A stretch of 64,000 nt of DNA from Lachnospiraceae bacterium. Lineage in GTDB: Bacteria; Bacillota; Clostridia; Lachnospirales; Lachnospiraceae. The notes under the pieces are model-generated. The model was not told the DNA's origin. It saw only the letters and a program-made list of their open reading frames with translations, and searched no databases. The stretch covers positions 1-64,000 of the forward strand of contig JAFQBM010000045.1 of NCBI GenBank assembly GCA_017399685.1. Reading direction: 5' to 3'. The translations under genes were made by a program, and so were the position numbers. Of the stretch, positions 18,415-27,048 are shown piece by piece; position 1 is the first letter of the stretch, and every line of letters begins with the position of its first letter.

Positions 18415-19501
18415 CTATCCAAAGTATACCATTGGCCTAAAACAGCAAATAGAAGTTTTTAACTGTTCCGCTACAAACTGTTCTGTCAATGCCCCTTTAA
18501 ATTCTTCAAAAATTCTACATCCATCCAATAATACTTTTGCAGATATATTGGCTTTCGCACCCAATAATCCTACATCCAGCATAAACATCTTAAAACTATT
18601 CATTTCCATATATGCAATCAAAGGGATATCCGGCTTTGTAATCCGGTAACTTCGTATAATTATCCTGCATCCTCTAACCATTGGATTGCCAGTTCAAAAT
18701 CTTTCGCTCTTGCCCCTTCCCGTATCGAACCATAAATAAATTTTCTATTTTCCTTTGCCAACTGTGCCGGAATCGAATTCCATACCATCATAATCCTTGG
18801 AACAACTTCTTTAGGTGCATGTTTTCTAAAATCTTCTTCGTAATACTTAAGCAAGTTTTTTGGATTTCTCTTACTTCATAAAAATCTTCCGTATCGATAT
18901 AGGTCTGTACAGCTTCAGCCATTCCACCAATGTAATAATATTTTTTAAGCAATTCTGCATACCTTGTTGCATATGCATTCATCAATTCATAATCGTTTGC
19001 AAGCAACAACTGTGCTAACTGATTTTCTCCTAATGCACATATAAATTCATAAAAATTAAGTGGATATAAATGCATAAAATCTACTTTACCCACAGGAAAT
19101 GATGTTCCCTTATGAAGTGCCACTCCTAACAACGAACCTGCTGCAATGATGGCATATTGCGGAGCGTTTTCATTAAAATACTTTAATGAAGCAAGTGCCT
19201 TTGGTGCTTCTTGAATTTCGTCAAAAATAATCAGTGTTTCCTCGGAATCAAAACTTTTTCCATACTCTATTTTTATTGCCGATATGATGCGTGAAATATC
19301 AAAATCAATTTCAAACACTTTTTTCATTACTTCATTATTGTCAAAGTTAATATAAATCGTATTTTTAAAATATCTGGCACCAAATTCTTTCATAATCCAG
19401 GTTTTCCCAACCTGTCTTGCACCCTAAATGATTAAAGGTTTTCTCTTTTTCTTATTTTTCCATTGTTCTAATTTTATAAATAAATTTCTCTCCAAAACCA
19501 T
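18415..19501 (-). pseudogene. AAA ATPase with DUF4143 domain, multiply disrupted
   Basis: A predicted ATPase of the AAA_14/DUF4143 family, broken in several places. The gene begins at ATG 19501 (VLERNLFIKLEQW) and hits an in-frame TAG just before Walker A (GARQVGKTW, about 19400-19425). It continues through the Walker B-like LIIFDEIQEAPKAL, shifts frame near 18800 (KKILENMHLKKLFQGL into KHAPKEVVPRIMM), and shifts again near 18665 into the C-terminal MEMNSFKMFMLDVGLLGA. The extreme C-terminus is missing. With a nonsense mutation and two frameshifts it is not expressed as one protein. Confidence 0.85.
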
Positions 19502-19646
19502 CACCGCTTTCGTACTTTTATCATTAATATATACATTTTCTTTGCTTCCTGCAACATTTTTAAGGCGATGTTTTATGATATTTTTACATTTTTAAGGTGG
19601 TAATTTCTACTTTGCTAATACTTTTCAGGGGATACTTTCGTTGTTA

Positions 19647-19675
19647 TTGACATTTTACTTTTCTCAACTTATAAT
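19647..19675 (+). promoter_or_regulatory. Consensus-perfect promoter with no gene downstream
   Basis: TTGACA (19647..19652), a 17-base spacer, TATAAT (19670..19675). No coding frame follows; it should drive the short RNA ending at the terminator at 19762..19794. Confidence 0.8.
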
Positions 19676-19681
19676 AAGCCA

Positions 19682-19794
19682 ACTGTTTAATCAAAAGTTA
19701 TGCAGCATATAATATTGGTGAAAGTACCTTGAATACCTACATGGCTTAAGGCCGTATTTTTAGAGGAGTCTATTTGACTTCTCTATTATTTTTT
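19682..19794 (+). ncRNA. Unidentified structured RNA candidate (about 113 nt)
   Basis: The interval runs from the predicted start after a perfect promoter to an intrinsic terminator (AGAGGAGTC/GACTTCTCT, 19762..19784, then a T-rich tail). AAGCCA at its 5' end can pair with TGGCTT at about 19743-19748, closing a roughly 65-nt internal region that includes GGTGAAAGTACC. GGCTTAAGGCC offers a competing helix. There is no open frame with a ribosome binding site. It could be a small RNA or a riboswitch-like leader that lost its gene. I do not recognise the family. Confidence 0.5.
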
Positions 19795-19809
19795 GCAAAA
19801 ATTGAAAAA

Positions 19810-19838
19810 ACCCATCCGTTCATTACAAACGGACAGGT
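19810..19838 (-). terminator. Terminator (minus strand)
   Basis: An 11-bp stem including G-U pairs (ACCTGTCCGTT/AACGGATGGGT) followed by six T on the minus strand. It lies just after the surface-protein tail remnant. Confidence 0.75.
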
Positions 19839-19867
19839 CTATAAATGTTATTTACTTTTAAACATAT

Positions 19868-19921
19868 TTACTGTGGAATAAATGTATATCCATTCTCCTT
19901 CGCATAAGTTTCCACTGTACC
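19868..19921 (-). pseudogene. Tail fragment of a BspA-like leucine-rich-repeat surface protein
   Basis: Eighteen codons ending GTVETYAKENGYTFIPQ then stop. This is the usual closing phrase of LRR_5/BspA-type surface proteins, and its own terminator follows. No upstream repeats remain, so it is the last scrap of a deleted gene. Confidence 0.5.
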
Positions 19922-20062
19922 TCTTTTTCCTCTGTTGTTCCTTCTTCTGTGGAAAACTTATCTTAAATAATTCAAAAGAAATAAACACATATGTAGGTGT
20001 TTTTGAGGTCTAAATCATCTGAACCCCTATGCCTTTTTAGTATTCTAATATAATTCAGAAAA

Positions 20063-20101
20063 AAAGAAGGAAACGCTGATAAATTCAACATTTCCTTCTT
20101 T
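20063..20101 (-). terminator. Terminator of the tRNA operon
   Basis: A perfect 11-bp stem (AAAGAAGGAAA/TTTCCTTCTTT) with T-run on the minus strand, directly after tRNA-Leu. Confidence 0.85.
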
Positions 20102-20109
20102 AAAATTTA

Positions 20110-20193
20110 TGCCGGCGACCGGAATCGAACCGGTACGATGTTGCCACCACAGGATTTTAAGTCCTGCGCGTCTGCCAGTTCCGCCACGCCGGC
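20110..20193 (-). tRNA. tRNA-Leu (UAA)
   Basis: 84 nt with a long variable arm. The acceptor stem is GCCGGCG/CGCCGGC, the T loop GGTTCGATTCC, and the anticodon loop CTTAAAA gives UAA. No CCA is encoded. It follows tRNA-Tyr by about 33 bases in one transcript. Confidence 0.96.
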
Positions 20194-20226
20194 AAGTATG
20201 TATATCGTACATTTATTATGTACAAA

Positions 20227-20308
20227 TGGATGGAGAAGGATTCGAACCTTCGAAGTCGTCGACAACAGATTTACAGTCTGCCCCCTTTGGCCGCTCGGGA
20301 ATCCATCC
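20227..20308 (-). tRNA. tRNA-Tyr (GUA)
   Basis: 82 nt, class II with a long variable arm. The acceptor stem is GGATGGA/TCCATCC, the T loop GGTTCGAATCC, and the anticodon loop CTGTAAA gives GUA. Confidence 0.96.
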
Positions 20309-20330
20309 ATGTCACATCTGACATTTATAA

Positions 20331-20359
20331 ATTATATACGATATGACTCCAAAATGCAA
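20331..20359 (-). promoter_or_regulatory. tRNA operon promoter
   Basis: -35 TTGCAT (20354..20359), a 17-base spacer and -10 TATAAT (20331..20336), 22 bases before tRNA-Tyr. Confidence 0.85.
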
Positions 20360-20444
20360 GTATTTTTTTTAATTTTTTAAACTTTTAAAAAAATTCAATG
20401 TATTACAAAAACAACACTTATTTTTTGCACAAAATGAAAAAACA

Positions 20445-20481
20445 GAAAGATTCAAGTTATCAAAACCTCCTTGAATCTTTC
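20445..20481 (-). terminator. Terminator after the GH13 gene
   Basis: A perfect 12-bp stem (GAAAGATTCAAG/CTTGAATCTTTC) 18 bases past the GH13 stop, with a T-rich tail on the minus strand. Confidence 0.85.
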
Positions 20482-20498
20482 CATTTTTGTATTTTATC

Positions 20499-22616
20499 TT
20501 ATTTCTTTACTGCCTTTAATACCACAGAAGAAATCTTCGGCATTTTTACTTTAATGCTGTTTTCTACTACTTCATATTCCACCGGCTCCATGGTATATCC
20601 GTCTTCTGTGGTCATCATCAATTGAACGACTTTTTCATCAGAAGTAATACCTATCTTCCATACTGGAAGTTCTAATTCTACTTCTTCATAATTATTATTC
20701 AATGCCACAACATATTTATCATTATCCGCAAATCTACCATAACTGATAACTTTGAAACTTCCTAATAAGAACTTAATACTACCATATTTTAAGGCTTCAC
20801 TTGCTTTGTGAATCTTTATAATATCTTTATGAAAAGCAATCAAATCCTTATCTTCCTTGCCCCATGGGTAAGTTCTACGGTTATCCGGATCCGTCCATCC
20901 ACAAACACCAGCTTCATCGCCATAATAAATCGTTGGTGCTCCAGGCCAGGTCATCTGAACCATAACGGCTTCTCTTAAAATACCTTTATTTACATTTTCA
21001 TTGGCAGCTTCCGGACCTAAATTATGAGTACGTCCCACTCTACGATTGGTTCTGGTTAAGAATCTGGAGTGGTCATGATTGGAAAGTTCGTTCATAGCTA
21101 CTAACAATGACTGTTCATAAAATCGGGACATATGATGACGCATTGCCGAGAAGAAGGAAGCATCATTTCCTAACAAATCTCCTCTAAATTCATCACTATG
21201 CTTTTCTACACCGGTTAAAAACCAGGTAAGTGGTTCCATAAAAGCATCGTAGTTCATAACGGTATCCCACTGGTCGCCTTCCAGCCAGGCACCTGCATCA
21301 CCATAGTGTTCTGCAAGAATAATCGCATTTGGATTCGCTTCTTTTACATTCTTTCTAAAATCTCTCCAGAACTGATGATTATATTCTGGTGAGTGACCTA
21401 AATCTGCGGCTACGTCCAAACGCCATCCATCCACATTATACGGAGGAGATACCCATTTTCTAGCGATACGCATAATATATTCATATAGCTTTGGTGATTC
21501 TTCGTAGTTTAGCTTTGGCAGAGTATCATGTCCCCACCAGCCATCATAGGAATTATCATAAGGAACCTTATTTTCTCCACTATGGAATCGGAAGAAACTG
21601 TGATATGGACTTTCCGGATCCACATAAGCACCTTTATCATATCCTTTTTGATTTTCATAAATTAATTCTTTATCCAGCCACTTATTAAAGGAACCGCAAT
21701 GATTGAATACACCATCCAGAATGACTTTCATTCCACGTTTGTGAATTTCTTCTACTACTTTTACAAAAAATTCATTGCTGGCCTCTAAGTTTCTCTTATC
21801 TGTTACTCTGGAAATATACTTTGTGGCATGTTTATTTTCCTTTACGCCCTCAGCCAATGGTTCCCCTTCATCATAAAGAAGCACACCAAAATGAGGGTCG
21901 ATATAATCATAATCTTGTATATCATATTTATGGTTCGATGGCGATACGAAAATAGGGTTAAAGTAGATAACATCTACTCCCAAATCTTCTAAATAATCCA
22001 ATTTATCTAAAACACCCTGTAAATCTCCACCATAAAATTCACGAACACCCATGGTAGCAGGATACTTGTTCCAATCTTTTACCTTATTTACCGGTTCATC
22101 AATATAAATATATTCCCGATCCACCACATCATTGGCAGGATCGCCATTATAAAAACGGTCTACAAAAATTTGATAGAACACCGCACCCTTCGCCCAATCC
22201 GGGGTCTTATATCCAGGAGAAATCTTAAAGTTATAAAATGAATCCAGGTCTTTTAAAACACCTTTTTTATTATAAAAACACACCAGTCTTCCGGAATGGA
22301 TTTCAAAATAATATTCTGTAATTCCTTCTTTCGCCGGAATGACACTTTCGTAATAATCGAACAATTTATCTGATGCGCATCTCTTCATTAAATCCTTTTG
22401 TCCGGAATGTACTACATATACTGCATCTACATTGTCCTTGGCAGTACGGAACTTTACTGTTACATCCTCACCTAATTCAGGCTCGCATGGTTTCATATAA
22501 TACTTTGAATTATCTGAAAACAAAGCATGCTTATTTAAAAGGGGTTTTGTGGTAAATGCATAAATTGTGTTCTTTTCTGCTTTTGTAAGCTGGTTAAAAT
22601 AATAATTCAGGTTCAT
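20499..22616 (-). CDS. GH13 alpha-glucanase (neopullulanase/alpha-glucosidase type)
   Basis: A 705-aa glycoside hydrolase family 13 enzyme, probably degrading maltodextrins. There is no signal peptide, so it is cytoplasmic. Residues 1 to about 130 form an N-terminal beta-domain like those of neopullulanases. The (beta/alpha)8 barrel follows: AVFYQIFVDRFYNGD, GGDLQGVLDKLDYLEDLGVD, ILDGVFNHCG, nucleophile Asp in VDGWRLDVA, acid/base Glu in IILAEHYGD and the third Asp in ELSNHDHSR. A C-terminal beta-domain spans about 610-705. All catalytic residues are present. It is monocistronic. Confidence 0.93.
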   Translation of the reverse strand: MNLNYYFNQLTKAEKNTIYAFTTKPLLNKHALFSDNSKYYMKPCEPELGEDVTVKFRTAKDNVDAVYVVHSGQKDLMKRCASDKLFDYYESVIPAKEGITEYYFEIHSGRLVCFYNKKGVLKDLDSFYNFKISPGYKTPDWAKGAVFYQIFVDRFYNGDPANDVVDREYIYIDEPVNKVKDWNKYPATMGVREFYGGDLQGVLDKLDYLEDLGVDVIYFNPIFVSPSNHKYDIQDYDYIDPHFGVLLYDEGEPLAEGVKENKHATKYISRVTDKRNLEASNEFFVKVVEEIHKRGMKVILDGVFNHCGSFNKWLDKELIYENQKGYDKGAYVDPESPYHSFFRFHSGENKVPYDNSYDGWWGHDTLPKLNYEESPKLYEYIMRIARKWVSPPYNVDGWRLDVAADLGHSPEYNHQFWRDFRKNVKEANPNAIILAEHYGDAGAWLEGDQWDTVMNYDAFMEPLTWFLTGVEKHSDEFRGDLLGNDASFFSAMRHHMSRFYEQSLLVAMNELSNHDHSRFLTRTNRRVGRTHNLGPEAANENVNKGILREAVMVQMTWPGAPTIYYGDEAGVCGWTDPDNRRTYPWGKEDKDLIAFHKDIIKIHKASEALKYGSIKFLLGSFKVISYGRFADNDKYVVALNNNYEEVELELPVWKIGITSDEKVVQLMMTTEDGYTMEPVEYEVVENSIKVKMPKISSVVLKAVKK

Positions 22617-22786
22617 ATTTCGTTTAGGCTATCGACCTTTTCCTCCTGTTCTTTCTGGTCTGTTCTTCGTAACCGAACAAAGCGTATTCCCTATATCAAG
22701 AAACCTCTTTCCTACTACAAAACATATATTATCATCTTATAACAGAAACGTAAAATGTGCAAGAACAAAGTTGTTCGTTTTGCAGT

Positions 22787-22885
22787 AAAAAAGGACAGCT
22801 ACCGAACGCTGTCCTTTTTTGGAGAAGGTATTTTTGTTACTTATGGGGTGTAGCAAAAAACTATATAATGTATTGGGGGGTTACG
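22787..22885 (-). ncRNA. Candidate C-rich small RNA
   Basis: On the minus strand a TATAAT (22892..22897, weak -35) is followed by about 100 bases ending in a 13-bp terminator (22787..22820, AAAAAAGGACAGC/GCTGTCCTTTTTT). The predicted transcript has single-stranded C-rich stretches (AACCCCCCAATAC, ACACCCCATAAG, CCTTCTCC), the kind that bind Shine-Dalgarno sequences in RsaE/RoxS-like sRNAs. No minus-strand gene lies between this terminator and the ftsH terminator, so the terminator needs its own transcript. The call rests on this arrangement. Confidence 0.35.
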
Positions 22886-22983
22886 AGTATTATTATATAC
22901 GAAGTCTATCGAAAAGTGTGCATAAACAATAAAAAATTTCCGAACTTTTCTTGTGCATAAATACAATAAAACTTTTTCGGATA

Positions 22984-23025
22984 AAAAAAAGCGATGTGAT
23001 TTTGTCTAACCACATCACTTTTTTA
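22984..23025 (-). terminator. ftsH terminator
   Basis: Stem GTGATGTG/CGCATCAC-type with one mismatch, flanked by long A and T runs, just past the ftsH stop. Confidence 0.85.
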
Positions 23026-23032
23026 AACATTT

Positions 23033-24889
23033 TTATTGACAGTCGCCTTCTGGTGTTTCGCTTCTGTTTTCAAATAAAGCTTCAAATTCAGGTCCGTCAA
23101 TTCTGTCTTTTTCTAATAAGATTTCGACACAACGATGCATAATATCCATATGTTCCAGGATAATTCTCTTTGCATCCTGATAACATTCATCAATAATCTT
23201 TTTAATTTCACGGTCAATGATACTTTGTACATTTTCACCATAACTTCTTTGCTGACCTAAATCTCTTCCTAAGAAGACTTCATCTCTTTCACCATTGGAA
23301 TAATGAATCAGACCTAATTCATCAGACATACCATAATCCATAATCATGGAACGGGCAGTTTCCGTTACACCGCGAATATCTGCTGAGGCTCCGGTAGTAA
23401 TATCGTCAAAAATTAACTCTTCTGCGATTCTTCCTCCTAAGCCAACTTTAATATCCTGTAACATTTTACCCTTGGTTCTGAATACATTATCGTTTTCAGG
23501 AAGTGCCATGGTATAACCTGCTGCACCCTGACCGGTAGGAATAATAGATACTGCCATAACAGGCCCTACATCTGGTAGTACATGATACAAAATAGCATGC
23601 CCTGCTTCATGATAAGCAGTAATCTTTCTTTCTTTTTCCGGAACCAGACGGCTCTTCTTTTCTGTACCGATACCTACTTTAATCAATGCACTATCTACAT
23701 CCTGTTTCTTAATAAACTTACGATCATCCCTTGCGGCTAAAATCGCAGATTCATTCATTAAGTTCTCAAGGTCTGCACCAGAAAAACCTGTGGTAATTCT
23801 CGCAATCTCTTCTAAATTAACATCTTCACTTAAAGATTTATCCTGAATATGAACCTTAAGAATTTCTTCTCTTCCCTTTACATCAGGACGACCTACATAT
23901 ACTTTACGGTCAAATCTTCCTGGTCTTAAGATTGCAGGGTCTAAAATATCTACACGGTTGGTTGCTGCAATTACGATGATTCCTTCATTGACACCGAAAC
24001 CATCCATTTCTACCAACATCTGATTTAATGTCTGTTCTCTTTCATCGTGTCCGCCGCCAAGACCGGAACCTCTTCGTCTTGCTACAGCATCAATTTCGTC
24101 GATGAAAATAATACTAGGCGCATTTCTCTTACCTTCCTCGAATAAGTCTCTTACACGGGAAGCACCCACACCAACAAACATTTCAACAAAATCAGAACCG
24201 GAGATACTAAAGAACGGAACTCCTGCTTCTCCGGCAACGGCTTTTGCAAGTAAAGTCTTACCTGTTCCCGGAGGACCTTCTAATAAAACACCCTTCGGGA
24301 TTCTGGCACCGGCTTCAATGAATTTTTGAGGATTTTTCAGAAATTCTACAATTTCCTGTAATTCTTCTTTTTCTTCATGCAGACCTGCTACTTTATCAAA
24401 AGTAACACGTTTCTTCGGGTCATTTTCCAGTTTTGCACGGCTTTTACCGAAGTTCATCATCTTACTTCCGCCACCGCCACTATTTTGTGCTGATAACAGC
24501 ATAAAAATCAGTATCATTGCAAAAGCTGCAATCAGATATGGCAAAATCTTGGACAACAATCCTGGTCTTTTTACATCATCCATGTGGAACTCTGCTTTTT
24601 GTTCTCCCGTGGTTAAATAAATATCATAAACATCATTTACATCTGAAGTATAAAAGCTATGCTTCGTTCCATTTTTCATTGTTACCTGAACAACACCTGT
24701 CGGTACTTCGCTGTTTTGGCTCACAACTACTGTTTTAATTCTATCTTGTGCTAAGTCATCTTGAAAATTCTGATATGTGTAAGTTTCATTGCTGACACCG
24801 GCTGCCTTTTCAGCACCCCAGATTGCAAATGCAATGACCCCAAACATAAACAGCCAGAACACAAGACTGGTTTTCATGTTTTTATTCAA
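23033..24889 (-). CDS. ftsH: ATP-dependent zinc metalloprotease FtsH
   Basis: A 618-aa membrane-anchored AAA protease that degrades misfolded membrane and regulatory proteins. Two membrane helices (about 9-24 and 115-133) flank the extracytoplasmic domain. Walker A is GPPGTGKT (205-212), Walker [16 protein letters not shown], the second region of homology includes [20 protein letters not shown], and the zinc site HEAGH lies near residue 425. Complete. It is last in the tilS-hpt-ftsH order typical of Firmicutes, 72 bases after hpt. Confidence 0.98.
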   Translation of the reverse strand: MNKNMKTSLVFWLFMFGVIAFAIWGAEKAAGVSNETYTYQNFQDDLAQDRIKTVVVSQNSEVPTGVVQVTMKNGTKHSFYTSDVNDVYDIYLTTGEQKAEFHMDDVKRPGLLSKILPYLIAAFAMILIFMLLSAQNSGGGGSKMMNFGKSRAKLENDPKKRVTFDKVAGLHEEKEELQEIVEFLKNPQKFIEAGARIPKGVLLEGPPGTGKTLLAKAVAGEAGVPFFSISGSDFVEMFVGVGASRVRDLFEEGKRNAPSIIFIDEIDAVARRRGSGLGGGHDEREQTLNQMLVEMDGFGVNEGIIVIAATNRVDILDPAILRPGRFDRKVYVGRPDVKGREEILKVHIQDKSLSEDVNLEEIARITTGFSGADLENLMNESAILAARDDRKFIKKQDVDSALIKVGIGTEKKSRLVPEKERKITAYHEAGHAILYHVLPDVGPVMAVSIIPTGQGAAGYTMALPENDNVFRTKGKMLQDIKVGLGGRIAEELIFDDITTGASADIRGVTETARSMIMDYGMSDELGLIHYSNGERDEVFLGRDLGQQRSYGENVQSIIDREIKKIIDECYQDAKRIILEHMDIMHRCVEILLEKDRIDGPEFEALFENRSETPEGDCQ

Positions 24890-24961
24890 TTTTTTTCTCC
24901 TTTCATTTCCATTTGGCTCTAAAGAAATGATTCGTTACTGCTTGCGTGTATACAATAACAA

Positions 24962-25486
24962 TTATTCCTTTGTCACCACACCTATATATGCAAGATTACG
25001 GTACTTTTGAGCGTAATCTAATCCATATCCAACTACAAATTCATCCGGAACTTCAAAACAGGTATAACTTACATCCACCTGTTTTTCTCTGCGGTCTGGT
25101 TTGTCTAATAAAGTACATACCTTAAAGGAATTTGGATTTCTCTTTAATAATTCCGGAATCAATCTGCTTAATGTATTCCCTGAATCGATGATATCTTCCA
25201 CTAAAAGTACATCTTTTCCTTCTATAGACTCATCCAAATCTTTCTTTATTACGATATTTCCTGAAGACTGCATGGAGTCCCCGTAACTGGAAACCGCCAT
25301 AAAATCCATGCTAACCGGAACCGTCAGTCTTTTTGCCAGTTCACATGTAAAGAAAACTCCGCCTTTTAGTACACAAATTAAGTGGATTTGTTTTCCTTCA
25401 TAATCCTTAGAAATCTGAGTTGCCACCTCTCGAATTCTCTTATTTACTTCTTCTTCTGATATAAGCACCTTTATTGTTTCACTCAT
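24962..25486 (-). CDS. hpt: Hypoxanthine phosphoribosyltransferase
   Basis: A 174-aa purine salvage enzyme making IMP/GMP from hypoxanthine/guanine and PRPP. The PRPP loop is VLLVEDIIDSGNTL near residue 100, and the N-terminal ICVLKGGVFF loop is present. The start overlaps the tilS stop by four bases (ATGA), indicating translational coupling, the usual arrangement. Confidence 0.97.
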   Translation of the reverse strand: MSETIKVLISEEEVNKRIREVATQISKDYEGKQIHLICVLKGGVFFTCELAKRLTVPVSMDFMAVSSYGDSMQSSGNIVIKKDLDESIEGKDVLLVEDIIDSGNTLSRLIPELLKRNPNSFKVCTLLDKPDRREKQVDVSYTCFEVPDEFVVGYGLDYAQKYRNLAYIGVVTKE

Positions 25487-26907
25487 ACTTCTTCCTCTTT
25501 CATCCTTTTTCCTTTGCTGTTATTATTTGCTTCTAATCCTGACACTTCTACCTGTAAAATCCATTTTGTATCCTTCGTTACTTTATAATACTCACTGATT
25601 CGCTTTCCTATCACCCATAAAATGTGGCTGCCTTCTGCAAGTAATGGTATTTGTGTTCTGTCTTTCGCAGGTATTTTTTCATCGATAAAATATCTTCGCA
25701 GATTCTTTTTATTTCCTGTGGCATTTAAAATAAAATAATCTCCATCCTCAAAACTTCGAAAACAAAGTTTGCCTTCTATTTTATCATAATCAAACATTTT
25801 CGTATACGTTTTTTTTAAAATTTCTTCATTCTTATTTTTTTTCAGTTCTATTTTTATATGAATTCCATTAAAATCCAGATTCAAAGGTTTTGATTTTTCA
25901 GGCTCCAGCCACACTTTACCTATTTTTCTTTGAGTATTGCCTGCTTTTTCAAAATATATACCAAGGGGTTCCCGAACCCATATCATTTTACCTGGAAGTT
26001 CTCTTTTTCCACCGGTTTGGTAAGAAAAAGTATCTAATACCATATCATAATGTATTCTTCCTATGTTTTTCAAGGATTTCACAAAATTTTCATAAATTAA
26101 TTTAATAACTTCTCTTTTTAATACTTCCGGAAGTTCAAAAAATGGCTCTTCCAAAAGCAAAAGCCCCTCGCCGCTTTCTTGCACGCAAAGTTCAAATGCC
26201 TTCTTTGCTTGGGCTTTTATATATTCGTTTATTTCTCGTAAATCATTGGCACAATCCGCTATATGCTGTACTGCCTTCGGATTCATTTCTTCTAACAGCG
26301 GAATCACCTGATTCCTTAATTTATTCCGGCTGTAATGATTGTCCCGATTGGTTTCGTCTTCCATCCATTCCAGACGGTTCTGTTTTAGATAGGTTTCAAT
26401 TTCCTTTTTCGTTAAACATAAAAGAGGGCGGATAATCTCACGATTCTTCGGCTGTATCGCCCCAAGCCCCTTTATGCTGCTTCCTCTTATACTATGAAAA
26501 AGAAATGTTTCTGCCACATCATTTTCATGGTGAGCCACCGCAATTTTATCTGCCTGTTCTCTTTCTAATGTTTCCTGAAAGACCTGATATCGATATTCCC
26601 TTCCTGCTTCTTCCAGAGAAATTTTCCTCTCTTTGGCATATTCTTCTATCCATTCTGAGAAAACCTGTAGGGTATATCCCCTCTCCTCACAGAATTTCTT
26701 TACAAAAGTTTCATCCCGCAATGCTGTCTTTCTAAGATTATGATTGATATGAACCGGAATCAAGGATAAGTTCCATTTATCTTTCAGCAAAAACAACATA
26801 TGAAAAAGGCATATGGAGTCTGCACCTCCCGATATGCCTATAATAATTTTTTCCCCTTTTTGAATCAACTGATGATTCCTGATATACTCTTCAACCCTCG
26901 TAATCAT
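25483..26907 (-). CDS. tilS: tRNA(Ile) lysidine synthetase
   Basis: A 474-aa essential enzyme that converts C34 of tRNA-Ile(CAU) to lysidine. The N-terminal PP-loop IGISGGADSICLF lies near residue 22, followed by HINHNLR and KIAVAHHENDVAETFLFHSI; the C-terminal TilS substrate-binding domain ends with RRYFIDEKIPAKDRTQIPLL. I prefer ATG 26907 (MITRVEEYIR), with GAAGGA seven bases upstream, over an in-frame TTG at 26925. It is coupled to hpt. Confidence 0.96.
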   Translation of the reverse strand: MITRVEEYIRNHQLIQKGEKIIIGISGGADSICLFHMLFLLKDKWNLSLIPVHINHNLRKTALRDETFVKKFCEERGYTLQVFSEWIEEYAKERKISLEEAGREYRYQVFQETLEREQADKIAVAHHENDVAETFLFHSIRGSSIKGLGAIQPKNREIIRPLLCLTKKEIETYLKQNRLEWMEDETNRDNHYSRNKLRNQVIPLLEEMNPKAVQHIADCANDLREINEYIKAQAKKAFELCVQESGEGLLLLEEPFFELPEVLKREVIKLIYENFVKSLKNIGRIHYDMVLDTFSYQTGGKRELPGKMIWVREPLGIYFEKAGNTQRKIGKVWLEPEKSKPLNLDFNGIHIKIELKKNKNEEILKKTYTKMFDYDKIEGKLCFRSFEDGDYFILNATGNKKNLRRYFIDEKIPAKDRTQIPLLAEGSHILWVIGKRISEYYKVTKDTKWILQVEVSGLEANNNSKGKRMKEEEV

Positions 26908-26967
26908 AACCGTATCCTTCTTCAATGACTCCCGGCAATCTTCCAGGGAGCAATTCTATGGTATTAT

Positions 26968-26993
26968 CTGGGTCAATATACCTTTTGACCCAG
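26968..26993. promoter_or_regulatory. Palindrome upstream of tilS
   Basis: Perfect 8-bp arms CTGGGTCA and TGACCCAG with a 10-base spacer, about 60 bases before the tilS start. No T-run follows on the minus strand, so an operator or RNA hairpin is more likely than a terminator. Confidence 0.45.
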
Positions 26994-27048
26994 CTTCATG
27001 ATATATCATACAACAAATATTTTTTAGATACAAGCCATTATTTACATA

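Noticed and set aside
22757-22960. A plus-strand 67-aa frame and a nested 29-aa frame (22844..22933)
   Set aside because: Neither has a ribosome binding site at a sensible distance; the first runs through a terminator stem, and codon content is not gene-like. The candidate sRNA explains the region better.
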